Notes: generated from the letters alone by a model not told the origin. A DNA stretch of 64,000 nucleotides from Bacteroidales bacterium (GCA_023228145.1 JALOBU010000002.1:62001-126000), one strand, 5' to 3'. Shown: positions 34,028-42,670, counted from the stretch's first letter. Numbers and translations: made by a program.

Positions 34028-35745
34028 TTATTTTTGGTCAGGACAGGGATGGTTTTTAGTTTCTTTAAGCATATCAAGAGCTTTTTCATTATCAGGCTTC
34101 AACATAAGGATTTTATTCCAAAAATATCTGGCCTTACATATATCTTTTTCCGCTCCCAAAAAATAATATGAAGCAAGGTAATCATAACAGCTTACAAGAT
34201 CGTTGGCATATTTAACCGAATCGGCTTTAACCCTTTCAATATAACTTTCAAAAAGAGGTTTTGCATTATGGGTGTTTGTTAAGGTGTCTATCATTGAATT
34301 AATTATAGCCCTGTAAAACATACTCTTTCCATTCATAAAATCAGGCTTATTTTCTGTCAAATATGCAAAAGTAGTATCTGCTTTTTTCCATATATTTATG
34401 TTTTTTTCAACAGTTCCATAATTATAATAAACCACTCCGAGCCTATAATAATCAGCTGTTCCGGCCTTGTCTTTTGCAATCTTTTTTTCGTAATTTTCGG
34501 CAGCTTTGGCATAATTTTTCATTCTTGTGTATGAATTGGCTAATTCCGAAAAAATATCATACTGGTTGGAATCCAAAGCGAATGCTTCCTGAACTTTGTA
34601 ATAGCCAATGAATCTTTGTTGTTCTTTGAAAGAATTTTTCCATAATAAATATAATCGTTTACAAGAGTTTTTTCCGGTACGGTGTTCTTAAAAAACTTAG
34701 TAATATATTGCAGGGCATTTTGATAATCAGCAGTTTCGTAATAACAATAAGCGAAGGCGCGATTCAAATCATTACGGGTGGTATCCGTCTTGACGATTTC
34801 ATTTAATTGATTTATGGCTTCTTTGTGATTATCTGATTCGATTAATACGTTTACATATTTAATCTTTGCCGAAACATTTGTTGAGATATCAAGATATTTT
34901 TTATAATTCTGCATGGAAAGTTCCAGCTGATTTGCTTTTGAATATAATTTCCCTAATTCTAAGTATGCAGGAGCAAAAGTAGAATCTATCCCGATGGCTT
35001 CTTTATAATAGTCAATAGCTTCCTGCCAGTTGCGTGCTCTTATCCAAAGGTTTCCTAGACGTAATTTTGCAGAAGGTGATTTTGGATTCAATTCCTGAGC
35101 CATTTTGTATTGAGAAATAGCATTGGAACCATCATTATTTTCAAGAAAAGCATCACCATAAATAAGGTATAATTCAGCATTTTTACCGTCAAGTTCAATA
35201 GCTTGCTCTAATAATTTCAGTGCCTTGGCAACATTCTTTTTGCCCTGAATAATCAAATATGATTCTGCAATTTTCGCAAGCGTTCTTGCCTGTTTATCAG
35301 GTTGTATCGTTGAAGTTTTATTGGTTTTGCTGGGAAATTTTGCCTGCGCATCATTAAAATATTTTTCGGCAGATAAATCGTCGTTTTTCATCAGGCAAAT
35401 CTTTCCCATTCCCACATAACCGGCAGTATTTTCGGGGTCCACTTCCATTGCTTTTACAAATAAAATTTCTGCTTCTTTTATAGCAGATTTTTTTGAAGTA
35501 TACGCGGTATCTGAATAATATTCAATAAGATAGTTTTCTCCATAATAAAAATAAACATCCCCATTTGTTGGCTGGCTTTTCAGCAATGCCTCGAATGCTT
35601 CCTTAGCCGAATCAAACTGTTCGCTATTAGTAAATTCCCTAGCTTTAAGCACATCAGGATGTGAGGGCTGTGCCATCCCCGATACACAAAAAAACATTGC
35701 AATTAAAAAAACAATTGAAACTGATTTTTTTGTTCTTGTTTTCAT
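34028..35745 (-). pseudogene. TPR protein with a single-base frameshift
   Basis: Two overlapping minus-strand frames together encode one ~572-residue secreted TPR protein. The first (35745 to 34540) starts M-K-T-R-T-K-K-S-V with a signal peptide ending G-M-A-Q and holds at least seven TPR units. It ends in an out-of-register K-H-S-L-W-I-P-T-S tail. The other frame reads Q-E-A-F-A-L-D-S-N-Q-Y-D-I-F-S-E-L-A and carries further TPR units to 34028. Inserting one base near 34592-34593 (TT to TTT on this strand) restores a single frame of exactly 573 codons. GGAGG at 35754-35758 is a good ribosome binding site for this start. Either a real mutation or an assembly error; the protein sits downstream of a PstS-like lipoprotein. 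Confidence 0.8.
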
Positions 35746-35763
35746 TTGTTTTACCTCCATTTT

Positions 35764-36705
35764 TTAGTCTTTCTTTATTTGTACCAGTCTTATTGGCATG
35801 GTTGCCGGAACAAGTCCTGATTTTAATATTATTCGTTGTCCCTTTTCACCTGCCACAAATTGAACAAAACCTGTGCCAAGCCCGTTGAAATACTCCCTGC
35901 TTATCATATATACATCGCGGACAAACGGATAAGAACCATCTGCAATATATGCCTGGTAGGGTTTAAGAAACGGGCCATCAAGATTACCTTCGTCAGAAAT
36001 CCCAGCAACTTTTACCTGATTTAAAAACTTCTGAGTAAGGGTATCCTGAGTGTCGCTTATCCAATTCACACTAATTATTCCTATAGCGCCAATATTTTTT
36101 TGAACATAATTAATTACTTCTTCATTGGAATTTACAGCATAGCAATAACCCGGGAATTTACTGCTCAACTTAAATTTTTCTTTGAAATATCTGGGGTTAC
36201 CAGATTTGTTATTATCAAAAACAACTGTGATATCTCCATTTTTCGAATCGGGCTTCAGGTCAATCCATTTGCTTAATTTACCTTTGAAAATATCTTCTAT
36301 CTGTTCATAGGTGAAGATGGTATCCGGATTCTGTTTATTAATAATTATGGCAAGGGCATCATAGGCAATTTTTATGGTCTTGGGGATGAGTTGCAGGCTG
36401 TTCAACTTCTGTTCTTCCGAAGCAGTGAGTTTACGATTAACGACAATCAGCCTGGCAGAATCATTCAGAAGATCGGTAAAACAATCCACCTCATTTTTAT
36501 AAGTCGCATTAATTACGGCATACGTATAAATTGCTTCAAATGTCGATACCTGGGTATTCATAATCAGGGAGTAGGATTCATCCACTGATATTTTAATATT
36601 TCCACTGGTAGGTGTTTCATCAATTTTACCTGAAGACCCGCAACCGGCAAACAAAAATGCAATTAATATGATAATTGCATAGCGAAAAGAATTATTCTTC
36701 TTCAT
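35764..36705 (-). CDS. PstS-like substrate-binding lipoprotein
   Basis: A 313-residue protein beginning M-K-K-N-N-S, with a lipoprotein signal (L-F-A-G-C-G-S-S, Cys22). The mature part is a periplasmic binding-protein fold like phosphate-binding PstS: V-D-E-S-Y, N-R-K-L-T-A-S-E-E, G-K-L-S-K-W, V-F-D-N-N-K-S-G-N-P-R-Y-F and I-G-A-I-G-I-I-S. No permease or ATPase genes are near, so classical phosphate import is not indicated. The ATG at 36705 is preferred over an upstream in-frame start. It overlaps the small membrane-protein gene by 14 bases and precedes the TPR gene. Similar pairs accompany TonB/ExbBD genes in other Bacteroidota (recalled, not checked). Confidence 0.8.
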   Translation of the reverse strand: MKKNNSFRYAIIILIAFLFAGCGSSGKIDETPTSGNIKISVDESYSLIMNTQVSTFEAIYTYAVINATYKNEVDCFTDLLNDSARLIVVNRKLTASEEQKLNSLQLIPKTIKIAYDALAIIINKQNPDTIFTYEQIEDIFKGKLSKWIDLKPDSKNGDITVVFDNNKSGNPRYFKEKFKLSSKFPGYCYAVNSNEEVINYVQKNIGAIGIISVNWISDTQDTLTQKFLNQVKVAGISDEGNLDGPFLKPYQAYIADGSYPFVRDVYMISREYFNGLGTGFVQFVAGEKGQRIILKSGLVPATMPIRLVQIKKD

Positions 36706-36931
36706 GTTTTTGGTGGTTTTTAAGTTTAGGTAACAGACGCAAGAAACGGATAATTCCATAGGCGATAAGAAATATGCCGAAAAATATTTTAATGCCGCTA
36801 TATTCAGGAGGAATATTAAACCGTTGATTGAATTGAGGAAAAAACATTATAAAAAAACCTAACCCTATATATACCAGCACCATGAACAAGCCAAAAATGC
36901 TCCATACCCCGAAATGATACTTTGAACTCAT
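36692..36931 (-). CDS. small two-helix membrane protein
   Basis: A 79-residue protein that I do not recognise. Two hydrophobic segments (V-W-S-I-F-G-L-F-M-V-L-V-Y-I-G-L-G-F-F near 9-27 and I-K-I-F-F-G-I-F-L-I-A-Y-G-I-I near 45-60) and a basic, charged C terminus (K-L-K-N-H-Q-K-H-E-E-E). An upstream in-frame extension runs into the tRNA and is not credible. Its end overlaps the start of the PstS-like gene by 14 bases, so translation is coupled. Its job is likely tied to that lipoprotein, but this is a guess. Confidence 0.6.
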   Translation of the reverse strand: MSSKYHFGVWSIFGLFMVLVYIGLGFFIMFFPQFNQRFNIPPEYSGIKIFFGIFLIAYGIIRFLRLLPKLKNHQKHEEE

Positions 36932-36989
36932 AAAGTTACAGATATGATAGTTTAATGCAAATGAAACGAACCTTTTCATAAAACATTGC

Positions 36990-37076
36990 GGAGAGAATGG
37001 GATTCGAACCCATGAACCGCTTTTGGCGATTACACACTTTCCAGGCGTGCGCCTTCGACCACTCGGCCATCTCTCC
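36990..37076 (-). tRNA. tRNA-Ser (GGA)
   Basis: An 87-base tRNA: acceptor stem G-G-A-G-A-G paired with C-T-C-T-C-C, a D-arm with G-G-C-C-G-A-G-T-G-G, anticodon loop CT-GGA-AA (anticodon on bases 37040-37042), a long variable arm as in class II tRNAs, and the T-arm G-G-T-T-C-G-A-A-T-C-C. It decodes UCC and UCU. The sequence ends without an encoded CCA in-frame with the stem, consistent with CCA addition by the enzyme at 25396. TATATTTG on this strand (37085-37092) begins 16 bases before it. Confidence 0.96.
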
Positions 37077-37084
37077 GAAGTGTG

Positions 37085-37092
37085 CAAATATA
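37085..37092 (-). promoter_or_regulatory. -7 promoter element of tRNA-Ser and downstream genes
   Basis: CAAATATA reads TATATTTG on the minus strand, just upstream of the tRNA. No terminator is seen between the tRNA and the small membrane protein, so they may share a transcript. The 267-base gap to 37355 holds no other element apart from a TATCTTTA box at 37327. Confidence 0.45.
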
Positions 37093-37354
37093 TTCATTTT
37101 TTTATTTCCAACGCATAAATATCCTGAAACTCTTATTTTATCTTTTTCTTTGAACATGTTTGTTTTTTTAGAATTCATTATGCTTTTCAGTGTTTTTATC
37201 AATTTTTTCAAAATTATAAACAAAGAAACTTTAATTTTAAATAGTTAAGAATCTGGTTTAATAAAAACAGAAAAAGGTATGTTTTAATAAGATTACGGAT
37301 AAAAATTTTATGTTTAAAAAAAACACTATCTTTACAAAATCTAAATAAGAAACA

Positions 37355-38482
37355 ATGGAAATATACAAGGAGCAAATAATCAACGCATTGAGTAAAGTCA
37401 TTGATCCTGATTTGCATAAAGACCTGGTCAGCTTGGGAATGATTGAAGATATTTTTATTAAAGACAATGAAATAAATTTCAAGCTTATATTAACGACTCC
37501 TGCATGTCCACTGCGCGAAAAGTTAAAAAACGACTGCATAAAAGCTATTAAAGAGGATTTAGGTGATAATTTTATAATAAATATAGAACTGGGAGCTAAA
37601 GTAAAAAAAAGTACACAATCAAAAGGCAAAGAAAATGTTTTACCCGGCGTTAAAAACATAGTATTGATTGCTTCGGGCAAAGGAGGCGTTGGAAAATCAA
37701 CTATTGCGGCTAATATAGCCATCTCACTTGCGGAAACAGGGGCAAAAACAGGTTTGCTGGATGCCGATATTTATGGCCCTTCGGTCCCCATTATGTTTGA
37801 CCTTAATAATTATCGCCCGAAAGCAATAGATAATAGCGGAGCAGTTAGAATAGTGCCTGTTGAAAAATTCGGTATTAAACTGATGTCTATTGGATTTTTT
37901 GTTGACAGTACTCAGGCATTGATATGGCGCGGGCCTATGGCTTCAAATGCCTTAAAACAACTTTTTACCGAAGTGGAGTGGGGAGAACTTGATTATCTTA
38001 TTATTGATACCCCTCCCGGTACTGGCGACATACACCTCACGCTGGTTCAGACATTGCCGGTAGCCGGCGCAGTAATAGTTACAACGCCTCAGGAAGTCGC
38101 CCTGTCCGATGCCCGAAAAGCCATTGGCATGTTCAGGCAGGAAGGAATTAATGTCCCTGTATTAGGACTTATTGAAAACATGTCATATTTTACTCCGGCC
38201 GAATTACCTGAAAACAAATATTATATTTTTGGTAAGGGCGGAGGTCAAAAACTGGCTGAGGAAACCAAAACTGTATTGCTGGGACAGATACCTTTGATAC
38301 AGTCATTATGTGAATCGGGTGATGAAGGGAAACCTGCTGCACTTGTGCACAATACTTCTATTGCAAAAGCGTTTATGGAGTTAACTGAAAATTTATCACA
38401 GCAACTATCTTTATGGGCTGAATTTAAATCAGTAACAGATGTTTTCAAACATACTCATACGAATAATAATACAGATAAATAA
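37355..38482 (+). CDS. Mrp/NBP35-type Fe-S carrier ATPase (ApbC)
   Basis: A 375-residue P-loop protein. N-terminal MIP18/DUF59 domain (~1-90: V-I-D-P-D-L-H-K-D-L-V-S-L-G-M-I, T-T-P-A-C-P-L). Deviant Walker A S-G-K-G-G-V-G-K-S-T near 107-117, then D-A-D-I-Y-G-P-S-V-P and D-T-P-P-G-T-G-D (Walker B region), E-N-M-S-Y-F. The usual C-x-x-C before the C terminus is not evident (E-N-M-S-Y-F then F-G-K-G-G-G), as in some Bacteroidota proteins. It would load or carry [4Fe-4S] clusters and is followed 35 bases later by an NfuA-like scaffold, so the pair is an Fe-S assembly unit. Confidence 0.92.
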   Translation: MEIYKEQIINALSKVIDPDLHKDLVSLGMIEDIFIKDNEINFKLILTTPACPLREKLKNDCIKAIKEDLGDNFIINIELGAKVKKSTQSKGKENVLPGVKNIVLIASGKGGVGKSTIAANIAISLAETGAKTGLLDADIYGPSVPIMFDLNNYRPKAIDNSGAVRIVPVEKFGIKLMSIGFFVDSTQALIWRGPMASNALKQLFTEVEWGELDYLIIDTPPGTGDIHLTLVQTLPVAGAVIVTTPQEVALSDARKAIGMFRQEGINVPVLGLIENMSYFTPAELPENKYYIFGKGGGQKLAEETKTVLLGQIPLIQSLCESGDEGKPAALVHNTSIAKAFMELTENLSQQLSLWAEFKSVTDVFKHTHTNNNTDK

Positions 38483-38517
38483 ATCTCAAGAAATTATAAA
38501 TTTAAAAAATCTGAAAA

Positions 38518-38763
38518 ATGGATACAAAAGAAGAATTAATAAAAAAAGTAAACAATGTAATTGACCAGATCAGGCCTTACCTGGAAGCTGATGGCGGTAA
38601 TATAAGCTTTGTGGAACTTACAGATGATAATGTGGTTAATGTGCAACTTCACGGTGCCTGCCACAGCTGCCCTATGAGCATAATGACACTGAAAAACGGA
38701 GTGGAAGCTGCAGTAAAAAAAGCAATTCCCGAGATCAAATCCGTTGAGGCTGTAAATCTTTGA
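38518..38763 (+). CDS. NfuA-like C-terminal NifU-domain protein
   Basis: An 81-residue stand-alone NifU C-terminal domain. It shows I-R-P-Y-L-E-A-D-G-G-N-I, L-H-G-A-C-H-S-C-P-M-S (the C-x-x-C cluster ligand pair) and G-V-E-A-A-V-K-K-A. Such proteins carry a [4Fe-4S] cluster across two subunits and hand it to client enzymes. Paired with the Mrp ATPase upstream, the likely clients include the large Fe-S dehydrogenases at 56.6 and 63.2 kb. Confidence 0.93.
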   Translation: MDTKEELIKKVNNVIDQIRPYLEADGGNISFVELTDDNVVNVQLHGACHSCPMSIMTLKNGVEAAVKKAIPEIKSVEAVNL

Positions 38764-38823
38764 GAACTACTGCCCATTAAAACAATTTAATTATTTATAA
38801 TTGTGTGAGGCACATTTTTAATA

Positions 38824-39900
38824 ATGGGTTCAGAAAAAACAATAAATAGAATTGGTATTATCGGTTCAGGGAAAATGGGGACCGACATACTCCATTTTTT
38901 ATTATTTCAAAATTATAAAATCACACAAATCTGTTTAAATATTGAGGAAGCTGAAAGAAGCCGGCAGTTGCTGAATAAAAAACTGTTGCGCTTGCAAAGA
39001 TGCGAAGCAATTAATGAAGAACAGTTTGTCAATACGATTTCATCAGTAGATATAAACAACGAATACAAATCTCTCGAGTCCTGTGATTTAATAATTGAAT
39101 GCACATGGGAGAATCCTGACAGAAAGAAAAAACTGATGAATGATATTGCCTCTTATCTTCAAACAGAAGCAGTAATTGCAAGCAATTCATCTTCAATAAA
39201 ACCATCATTATTTGTAAATAAAACATTATCCGACAAGACGTTAGGCTTACATTTCTTCTATCCCGTAAAACTCAAAAATATTGTCGAAATTATCGTTTCA
39301 AAAGAAACTTCAGATGACGCAAAAAATATGATTGTTGCTTTTTGTAAAAAAATAGGGAAACGACACCTCATGCTTGATGAAGAAAATGCTTTCATTTTAA
39401 ATAAGTTGTTTCTGGAAGTTCAGAATGAAGCCTTTAACATCCACATAGAAAGCAACTTATCGTACAAACAAATTGATGATGTTGTTAAAGAAAATCTTTT
39501 TCCGGATGGAATTTTCAGCTTTTTTGACCAAGTTGGCAATGACATTATGTTGGCATCAATTATGAATTACATTTCTGACATAAGTGATTCCGAGCGTTAC
39601 CACCCTTTGGTACATAAACTTGAAGAAATGTGCAGAAATAATCAACTTGGGGTTAAAACAAAATCCGGATTTTATCCTTATTTAGATATTGAAAATCAGG
39701 TTATTAATAAGAATGTGACAACAACCAATGAAATTATTACCGGAAATATTATTTCAAGGCTCTGCAATATTTATTTTAAGGAAGCACATCGAATAATAGC
39801 TAAAGGGATTTGCAGTCCGGACGATTTAGAATTTGCCGTGAAAGAATATATGAATATTGATAAAGGGCCCTTCACTTTGGAACAAGAATTAAAAAAATAA
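38824..39900 (+). CDS. 3-hydroxyacyl-CoA dehydrogenase family protein
   Basis: A 358-residue NAD-dependent dehydrogenase. Rossmann motif G-I-I-G-S-G-K-M-G (~11-19), I-E-C-T-W-E-N-P (~91-98), S-N-S-S-S-I (~120-125) and catalytic His143 in G-L-H-F-F-Y-P-V are visible, and the C-terminal helical domain has N-K-L-F-L-E-V-Q-N-E-A. It is longer than the common ~285-residue form, as its C terminus carries a second helical domain. It is followed by a ketosynthase (9-base gap) and an ACP, suggesting it works on an acyl-ACP or acyl-CoA intermediate in a shared pathway. Substrate unknown. Confidence 0.85.
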   Translation: MGSEKTINRIGIIGSGKMGTDILHFLLFQNYKITQICLNIEEAERSRQLLNKKLLRLQRCEAINEEQFVNTISSVDINNEYKSLESCDLIIECTWENPDRKKKLMNDIASYLQTEAVIASNSSSIKPSLFVNKTLSDKTLGLHFFYPVKLKNIVEIIVSKETSDDAKNMIVAFCKKIGKRHLMLDEENAFILNKLFLEVQNEAFNIHIESNLSYKQIDDVVKENLFPDGIFSFFDQVGNDIMLASIMNYISDISDSERYHPLVHKLEEMCRNNQLGVKTKSGFYPYLDIENQVINKNVTTTNEIITGNIISRLCNIYFKEAHRIIAKGICSPDDLEFAVKEYMNIDKGPFTLEQELKK

Positions 39901-39909
39901 ACAATAAAA

Positions 39910-41124
39910 ATGGAACGCGTAGTAGTAACAGGCATGAGCCTGATAACCTCACTGGGGTTGGACCTTAACACAAACTGGGAAAATCTGCTTGCCGGGAGAA
40001 GCGGGGTGGCCAAAATAAAACAGTTTGATGCTTCAGAATGCCAGACACAGATTGCTGCTGAAATTCCCGAAAACTTTGAACAACAATGGCCACAATACAT
40101 AAAAAAAAGGGCTGCCGAGCAAATGACACGCATCACCAAAGCATGTTATGTTGCTGCAAAGGACGCTGTTAAAATGAGCGGGGTTGATTTTGAGGAAGCG
40201 GACAAAACCCGCTGCGCTGTCATACTTGGAGTGGTTACCACGGCCAATACATCCTCGGAAAAAGGCACTACCCCACAAAACCGAATATTAAAAAGCATGA
40301 ACAATGCCATGTCTTCTTGGATATCCCTTGAGTATAAATTACTGGGGCCTAATTTTACTGTTTCGGCTGCCTGTGCTTCTTCAGCCTTTGCTATTGGACT
40401 GGCTTATGATATGATAAAAAACGGAATGGCAGATATCGTAATTGCTGGAGGCGCCGACTCCATTGTCAATAAAGAAGAAATTGAAGGGTTTAATCATTTA
40501 TATGCCATATCAACTGAAAATGATAATCCCGAAAAAGCCAGCAAACCTTTTTCTAAAAACCGAGATGGTTTTGTTATCGGCGAAGGTGCCGGGGTCATAA
40601 TTCTGGAATCCGAGAAAAGTGCCCGGAAGCGAAATGCCCGAATTCTTGCAGAAATTGCAGGATATGCCACAACAAGCGAAGCATATAATATTATGGCTCC
40701 AATGAAAGATGGCGAGGGTATCGCACACACACTTCAACTGGCTTTACAAAAATCAGGTATCAATACCGAAGATGTTGATTACATAAATGCTCACGGCACA
40801 TCAACCACTCTAAATGACAAATACGAAACCCTTGCCATAAAAAAAGTTTTTGGTGATAGAGCATACAAAATCCCTATATCTTCATCCAAATCCATGATAG
40901 GTCATACTATTGGGGCAGCAGGAGCTATAGAACTTATTATTACCATTCAATCCCTGATAAACGGTATAATTACACCAACCATAAATCTTAATGACCCTGA
41001 CCCGGAACTGGACCTCGATTTTGTCCCAAATACAGCACGGAAACATGAAATAAATTGTGCACTTTCCAACTCATTTGCTTTTGGCGGACATAATGCTGTT
41101 TTGGTAATAAAAAAATTTCAGTAA
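39910..41124 (+). CDS. beta-ketoacyl-ACP synthase, FabF/KAS II-like
   Basis: A 404-residue thiolase-fold ketosynthase with the full active site: Cys155 (V-S-A-A-C-A-S-S-A), His295 (N-A-H-G-T-S-T), Lys327 (S-S-S-K-S-M-I) and His332 (G-H-T-I-G-A-A-G), and G-F-V-I-G-E-G-A-G-V near 221-230. It would extend an acyl chain by two carbons from malonyl-ACP. It is 9 bases after the dehydrogenase and 20 bases before an ACP. No fabD/fabH/fabG is attached, so this may be a specialised rather than the main chain-elongation enzyme. Confidence 0.9.
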   Translation: MERVVVTGMSLITSLGLDLNTNWENLLAGRSGVAKIKQFDASECQTQIAAEIPENFEQQWPQYIKKRAAEQMTRITKACYVAAKDAVKMSGVDFEEADKTRCAVILGVVTTANTSSEKGTTPQNRILKSMNNAMSSWISLEYKLLGPNFTVSAACASSAFAIGLAYDMIKNGMADIVIAGGADSIVNKEEIEGFNHLYAISTENDNPEKASKPFSKNRDGFVIGEGAGVIILESEKSARKRNARILAEIAGYATTSEAYNIMAPMKDGEGIAHTLQLALQKSGINTEDVDYINAHGTSTTLNDKYETLAIKKVFGDRAYKIPISSSKSMIGHTIGAAGAIELIITIQSLINGIITPTINLNDPDPELDLDFVPNTARKHEINCALSNSFAFGGHNAVLVIKKFQ

Positions 41125-41144
41125 TTTTGTAAAAAAAAATTCAA

Positions 41145-41450
41145 ATGGCAATTATACACGAAAATACCCGCAACGAAGTTAAAGAAACCGTTTATAATTT
41201 TTTTACTGAAGAATGCGATGTTGACCCTGCGCTTCTAAGTGAAGAAACAAATATTATCCGTGATATTGACGGAGATTCGCTGATGTTTATTGAGCTTATT
41301 GAGATTTTTAAAAAGAAATATTCTTTAAATATTGAATTGAAAAGTATCGGGAAGTATGTAGTAAAACATCCTGTTGAAACCATCGGCCAACTGATAGATA
41401 TGACGATGCTCATCATAGAGCACGAAAACAATATAACCACTTTGGATTAA
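41145..41450 (+). CDS. acyl carrier protein
   Basis: A 101-residue ACP with the phosphopantetheine site D-G-D-S-L-M-F-I-E (Ser45). The helical profile and length are typical, with a tail of ~20 residues after helix 4. It belongs to the same operon as the dehydrogenase and ketosynthase. It differs from a housekeeping AcpP in sequence around the serine, which supports a dedicated pathway partner. It is convergent with the DUF4878-like lipoprotein gene; a short hairpin G-G-C-A-A/T-T-G-C-C follows. Confidence 0.85.
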   Translation: MAIIHENTRNEVKETVYNFFTEECDVDPALLSEETNIIRDIDGDSLMFIELIEIFKKKYSLNIELKSIGKYVVKHPVETIGQLIDMTMLIIEHENNITTLD

Positions 41451-41466
41451 AAAATCAGGCGGCAAT

Positions 41467-41883
41467 TCACTTGTTGCCTTTTATAGGTGTTTCCTTTTTC
41501 ATATTCACCAGCCATTTCCCGTTGACCTTAACGAGTTCCACCTGTTTTATTTCGCCATTTTCATTTTTATAATTTACTATTGCATTTTTCCCGTCAATGG
41601 CTGTTTTAATAACCTCAACATTTATATCCTTAGGTTGAAAATCCGCTTCTTTTCCATTCTTTTTACTCATCTCATACATCATGGAAATCATATCAATGGT
41701 CTTACTTGTTGTTTCGGTGCCGTACATCCTCGCTTGGTCAAATTCAAATTTTGCCAGGTGTTTTAAAAATTTCACTGCAGTTTCAGCAGCCTGATTTTCA
41801 TTTTTCTGTCGGGTTTTACATGAAAAAATCAACAGGCTAAATATTACCAGAAGAAAAAAAGATACAACGCTTTTTGTTTTCAT
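41467..41883 (-). CDS. DUF4878-like lipoprotein
   Basis: A 138-residue lipoprotein with signal L-L-I-F-S-C-K-T (Cys22). The mature part resembles the small cystatin/NTF2-like DUF4878 fold: A-V-K-F-L-K-H-L-A-K-F-E-F-D-Q-A-R, a helical middle and N-Y-K-N-E-N-G-E-I-K-Q-V-E-L-V-K-V-N-G-K-W-L at the end. Such domains are common on Bacteroidota periplasmic lipoproteins and have no known catalytic role. TAACTTTG on this strand lies 19 bases upstream. Confidence 0.7.
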   Translation of the reverse strand: MKTKSVVSFFLLVIFSLLIFSCKTRQKNENQAAETAVKFLKHLAKFEFDQARMYGTETTSKTIDMISMMYEMSKKNGKEADFQPKDINVEVIKTAIDGKNAIVNYKNENGEIKQVELVKVNGKWLVNMKKETPIKGNK

Positions 41884-41902
41884 TAATCTTAATTTGGAAA
41901 TC

Positions 41903-41910
41903 CAAAGTTA
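41903..41910 (-). promoter_or_regulatory. -7 promoter element of the DUF4878-like gene
   Basis: CAAAGTTA reads TAACTTTG on the minus strand, 19 bases before the ATG. Confidence 0.4.
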
Positions 41911-41964
41911 CATAAATTATTATCTGTTTTCAGCTTTTGATACAATCTGTAAGGTCTATTTTGT

Positions 41965-41972
41965 TATTTTTG
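41965..41972 (+). promoter_or_regulatory. -7 promoter element of ribE
   Basis: TATTTTTG is 30 bases before the ATG at 42003. No FMN-riboswitch-like structure is visible upstream. Confidence 0.4.
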
Positions 41973-42002
41973 CAGGGAAGAAATAACCAAAAGAATTTAT
42001 TC

Positions 42003-42614
42003 ATGTTTACAGGAATTGTTGAAAACACAGGAAAAGTAGTGAATATTGAACGAGAACGTACCAATATTCATATTACCATTAAAACTCCCATTGCAAAGGA
42101 ACTCAATGTTGACCAAAGCATGTGTCATGATGGTGTTTGCCTTACTGTAGTTAAGGTTGACCCCGACAAAATTCAATATGTTGTTACTGCCATACAGGAA
42201 ACGCTTGACAAAACAAATCTGGGCACCTGGGTTCCCGGTTACGAGGTGAACCTGGAACGCAGCATGAAGATGGAAGCACGTTTCGACGGGCACATAGTGC
42301 AGGGGCATGTTGACCAGACTGCAATATGCACTAAAGTGGAAGAAATGGACGGAAGCTGGAAATTCTGGTTCGAATACGATTCCGATAAACAAAATATCAC
42401 TGTGGAAAAAGGCTCAATTTCAGTTAACGGTGTCAGCCTCACAGTGGTAGATTCCCTGCCCGGGCAGTTCTCGGTTGCCATAATTCCTTATACATATCAG
42501 GTAACAAACTTTCATAATTTCAAAAAAGGAACTGTTATCAATATTGAGTTTGATGTTTTCGGGAAATATGTAGCAAAGCTGTTGAAACTTTACATGGAGC
42601 AAAAAGGTTTGTAA
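42003..42614 (+). CDS. ribE: riboflavin synthase, alpha subunit
   Basis: A 203-residue enzyme that dismutates two 6,7-dimethyl-8-ribityllumazine to riboflavin. It has two lumazine-binding halves, opening M-F-T-G-I-V-E-N-T-G and, in the second half, M-E-A-R-F-D-G-H-I-V-Q-G-H-V-D, S-V-N-G-V-S-L-T-V-V. The start at 42003 gives the universal M-F-T-G-I; an upstream in-frame ATG lies in the leader. No other rib genes are adjacent. Confidence 0.95.
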   Translation: MFTGIVENTGKVVNIERERTNIHITIKTPIAKELNVDQSMCHDGVCLTVVKVDPDKIQYVVTAIQETLDKTNLGTWVPGYEVNLERSMKMEARFDGHIVQGHVDQTAICTKVEEMDGSWKFWFEYDSDKQNITVEKGSISVNGVSLTVVDSLPGQFSVAIIPYTYQVTNFHNFKKGTVINIEFDVFGKYVAKLLKLYMEQKGL

Positions 42615-42628
42615 TCCCCGAGGATTAC
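42611..42628. other. perfect hairpin at the ribE stop
   Basis: GTAATCC and GGATTAC (7 bp) around CCGA straddle the ribE stop codon. No T-run follows on either strand, so it is not a standard terminator; possibly a 3'-end stabiliser. Confidence 0.45.
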
Positions 42629-42670
42629 GCTATTCGTACTGATATTCAACCTTTGGTTATCTACGATGCC

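Noticed and set aside
34560..34600. programmed -1/+1 frameshift in the TPR gene
   Set aside because: No slippery heptamer or downstream structure is visible, and a one-base restoration gives an exact codon count, which points to mutation or an error.
37005..37087. N-terminal extension of the small membrane protein
   Set aside because: The 52 extra residues are encoded inside the tRNA gene, so the start at 36931 is correct.
36936..37223. 95-codon minus-strand frame across the tRNA-Ser
   Set aside because: It reads through a well-formed tRNA gene and its promoter; the peptide is an artefact of the RNA sequence.
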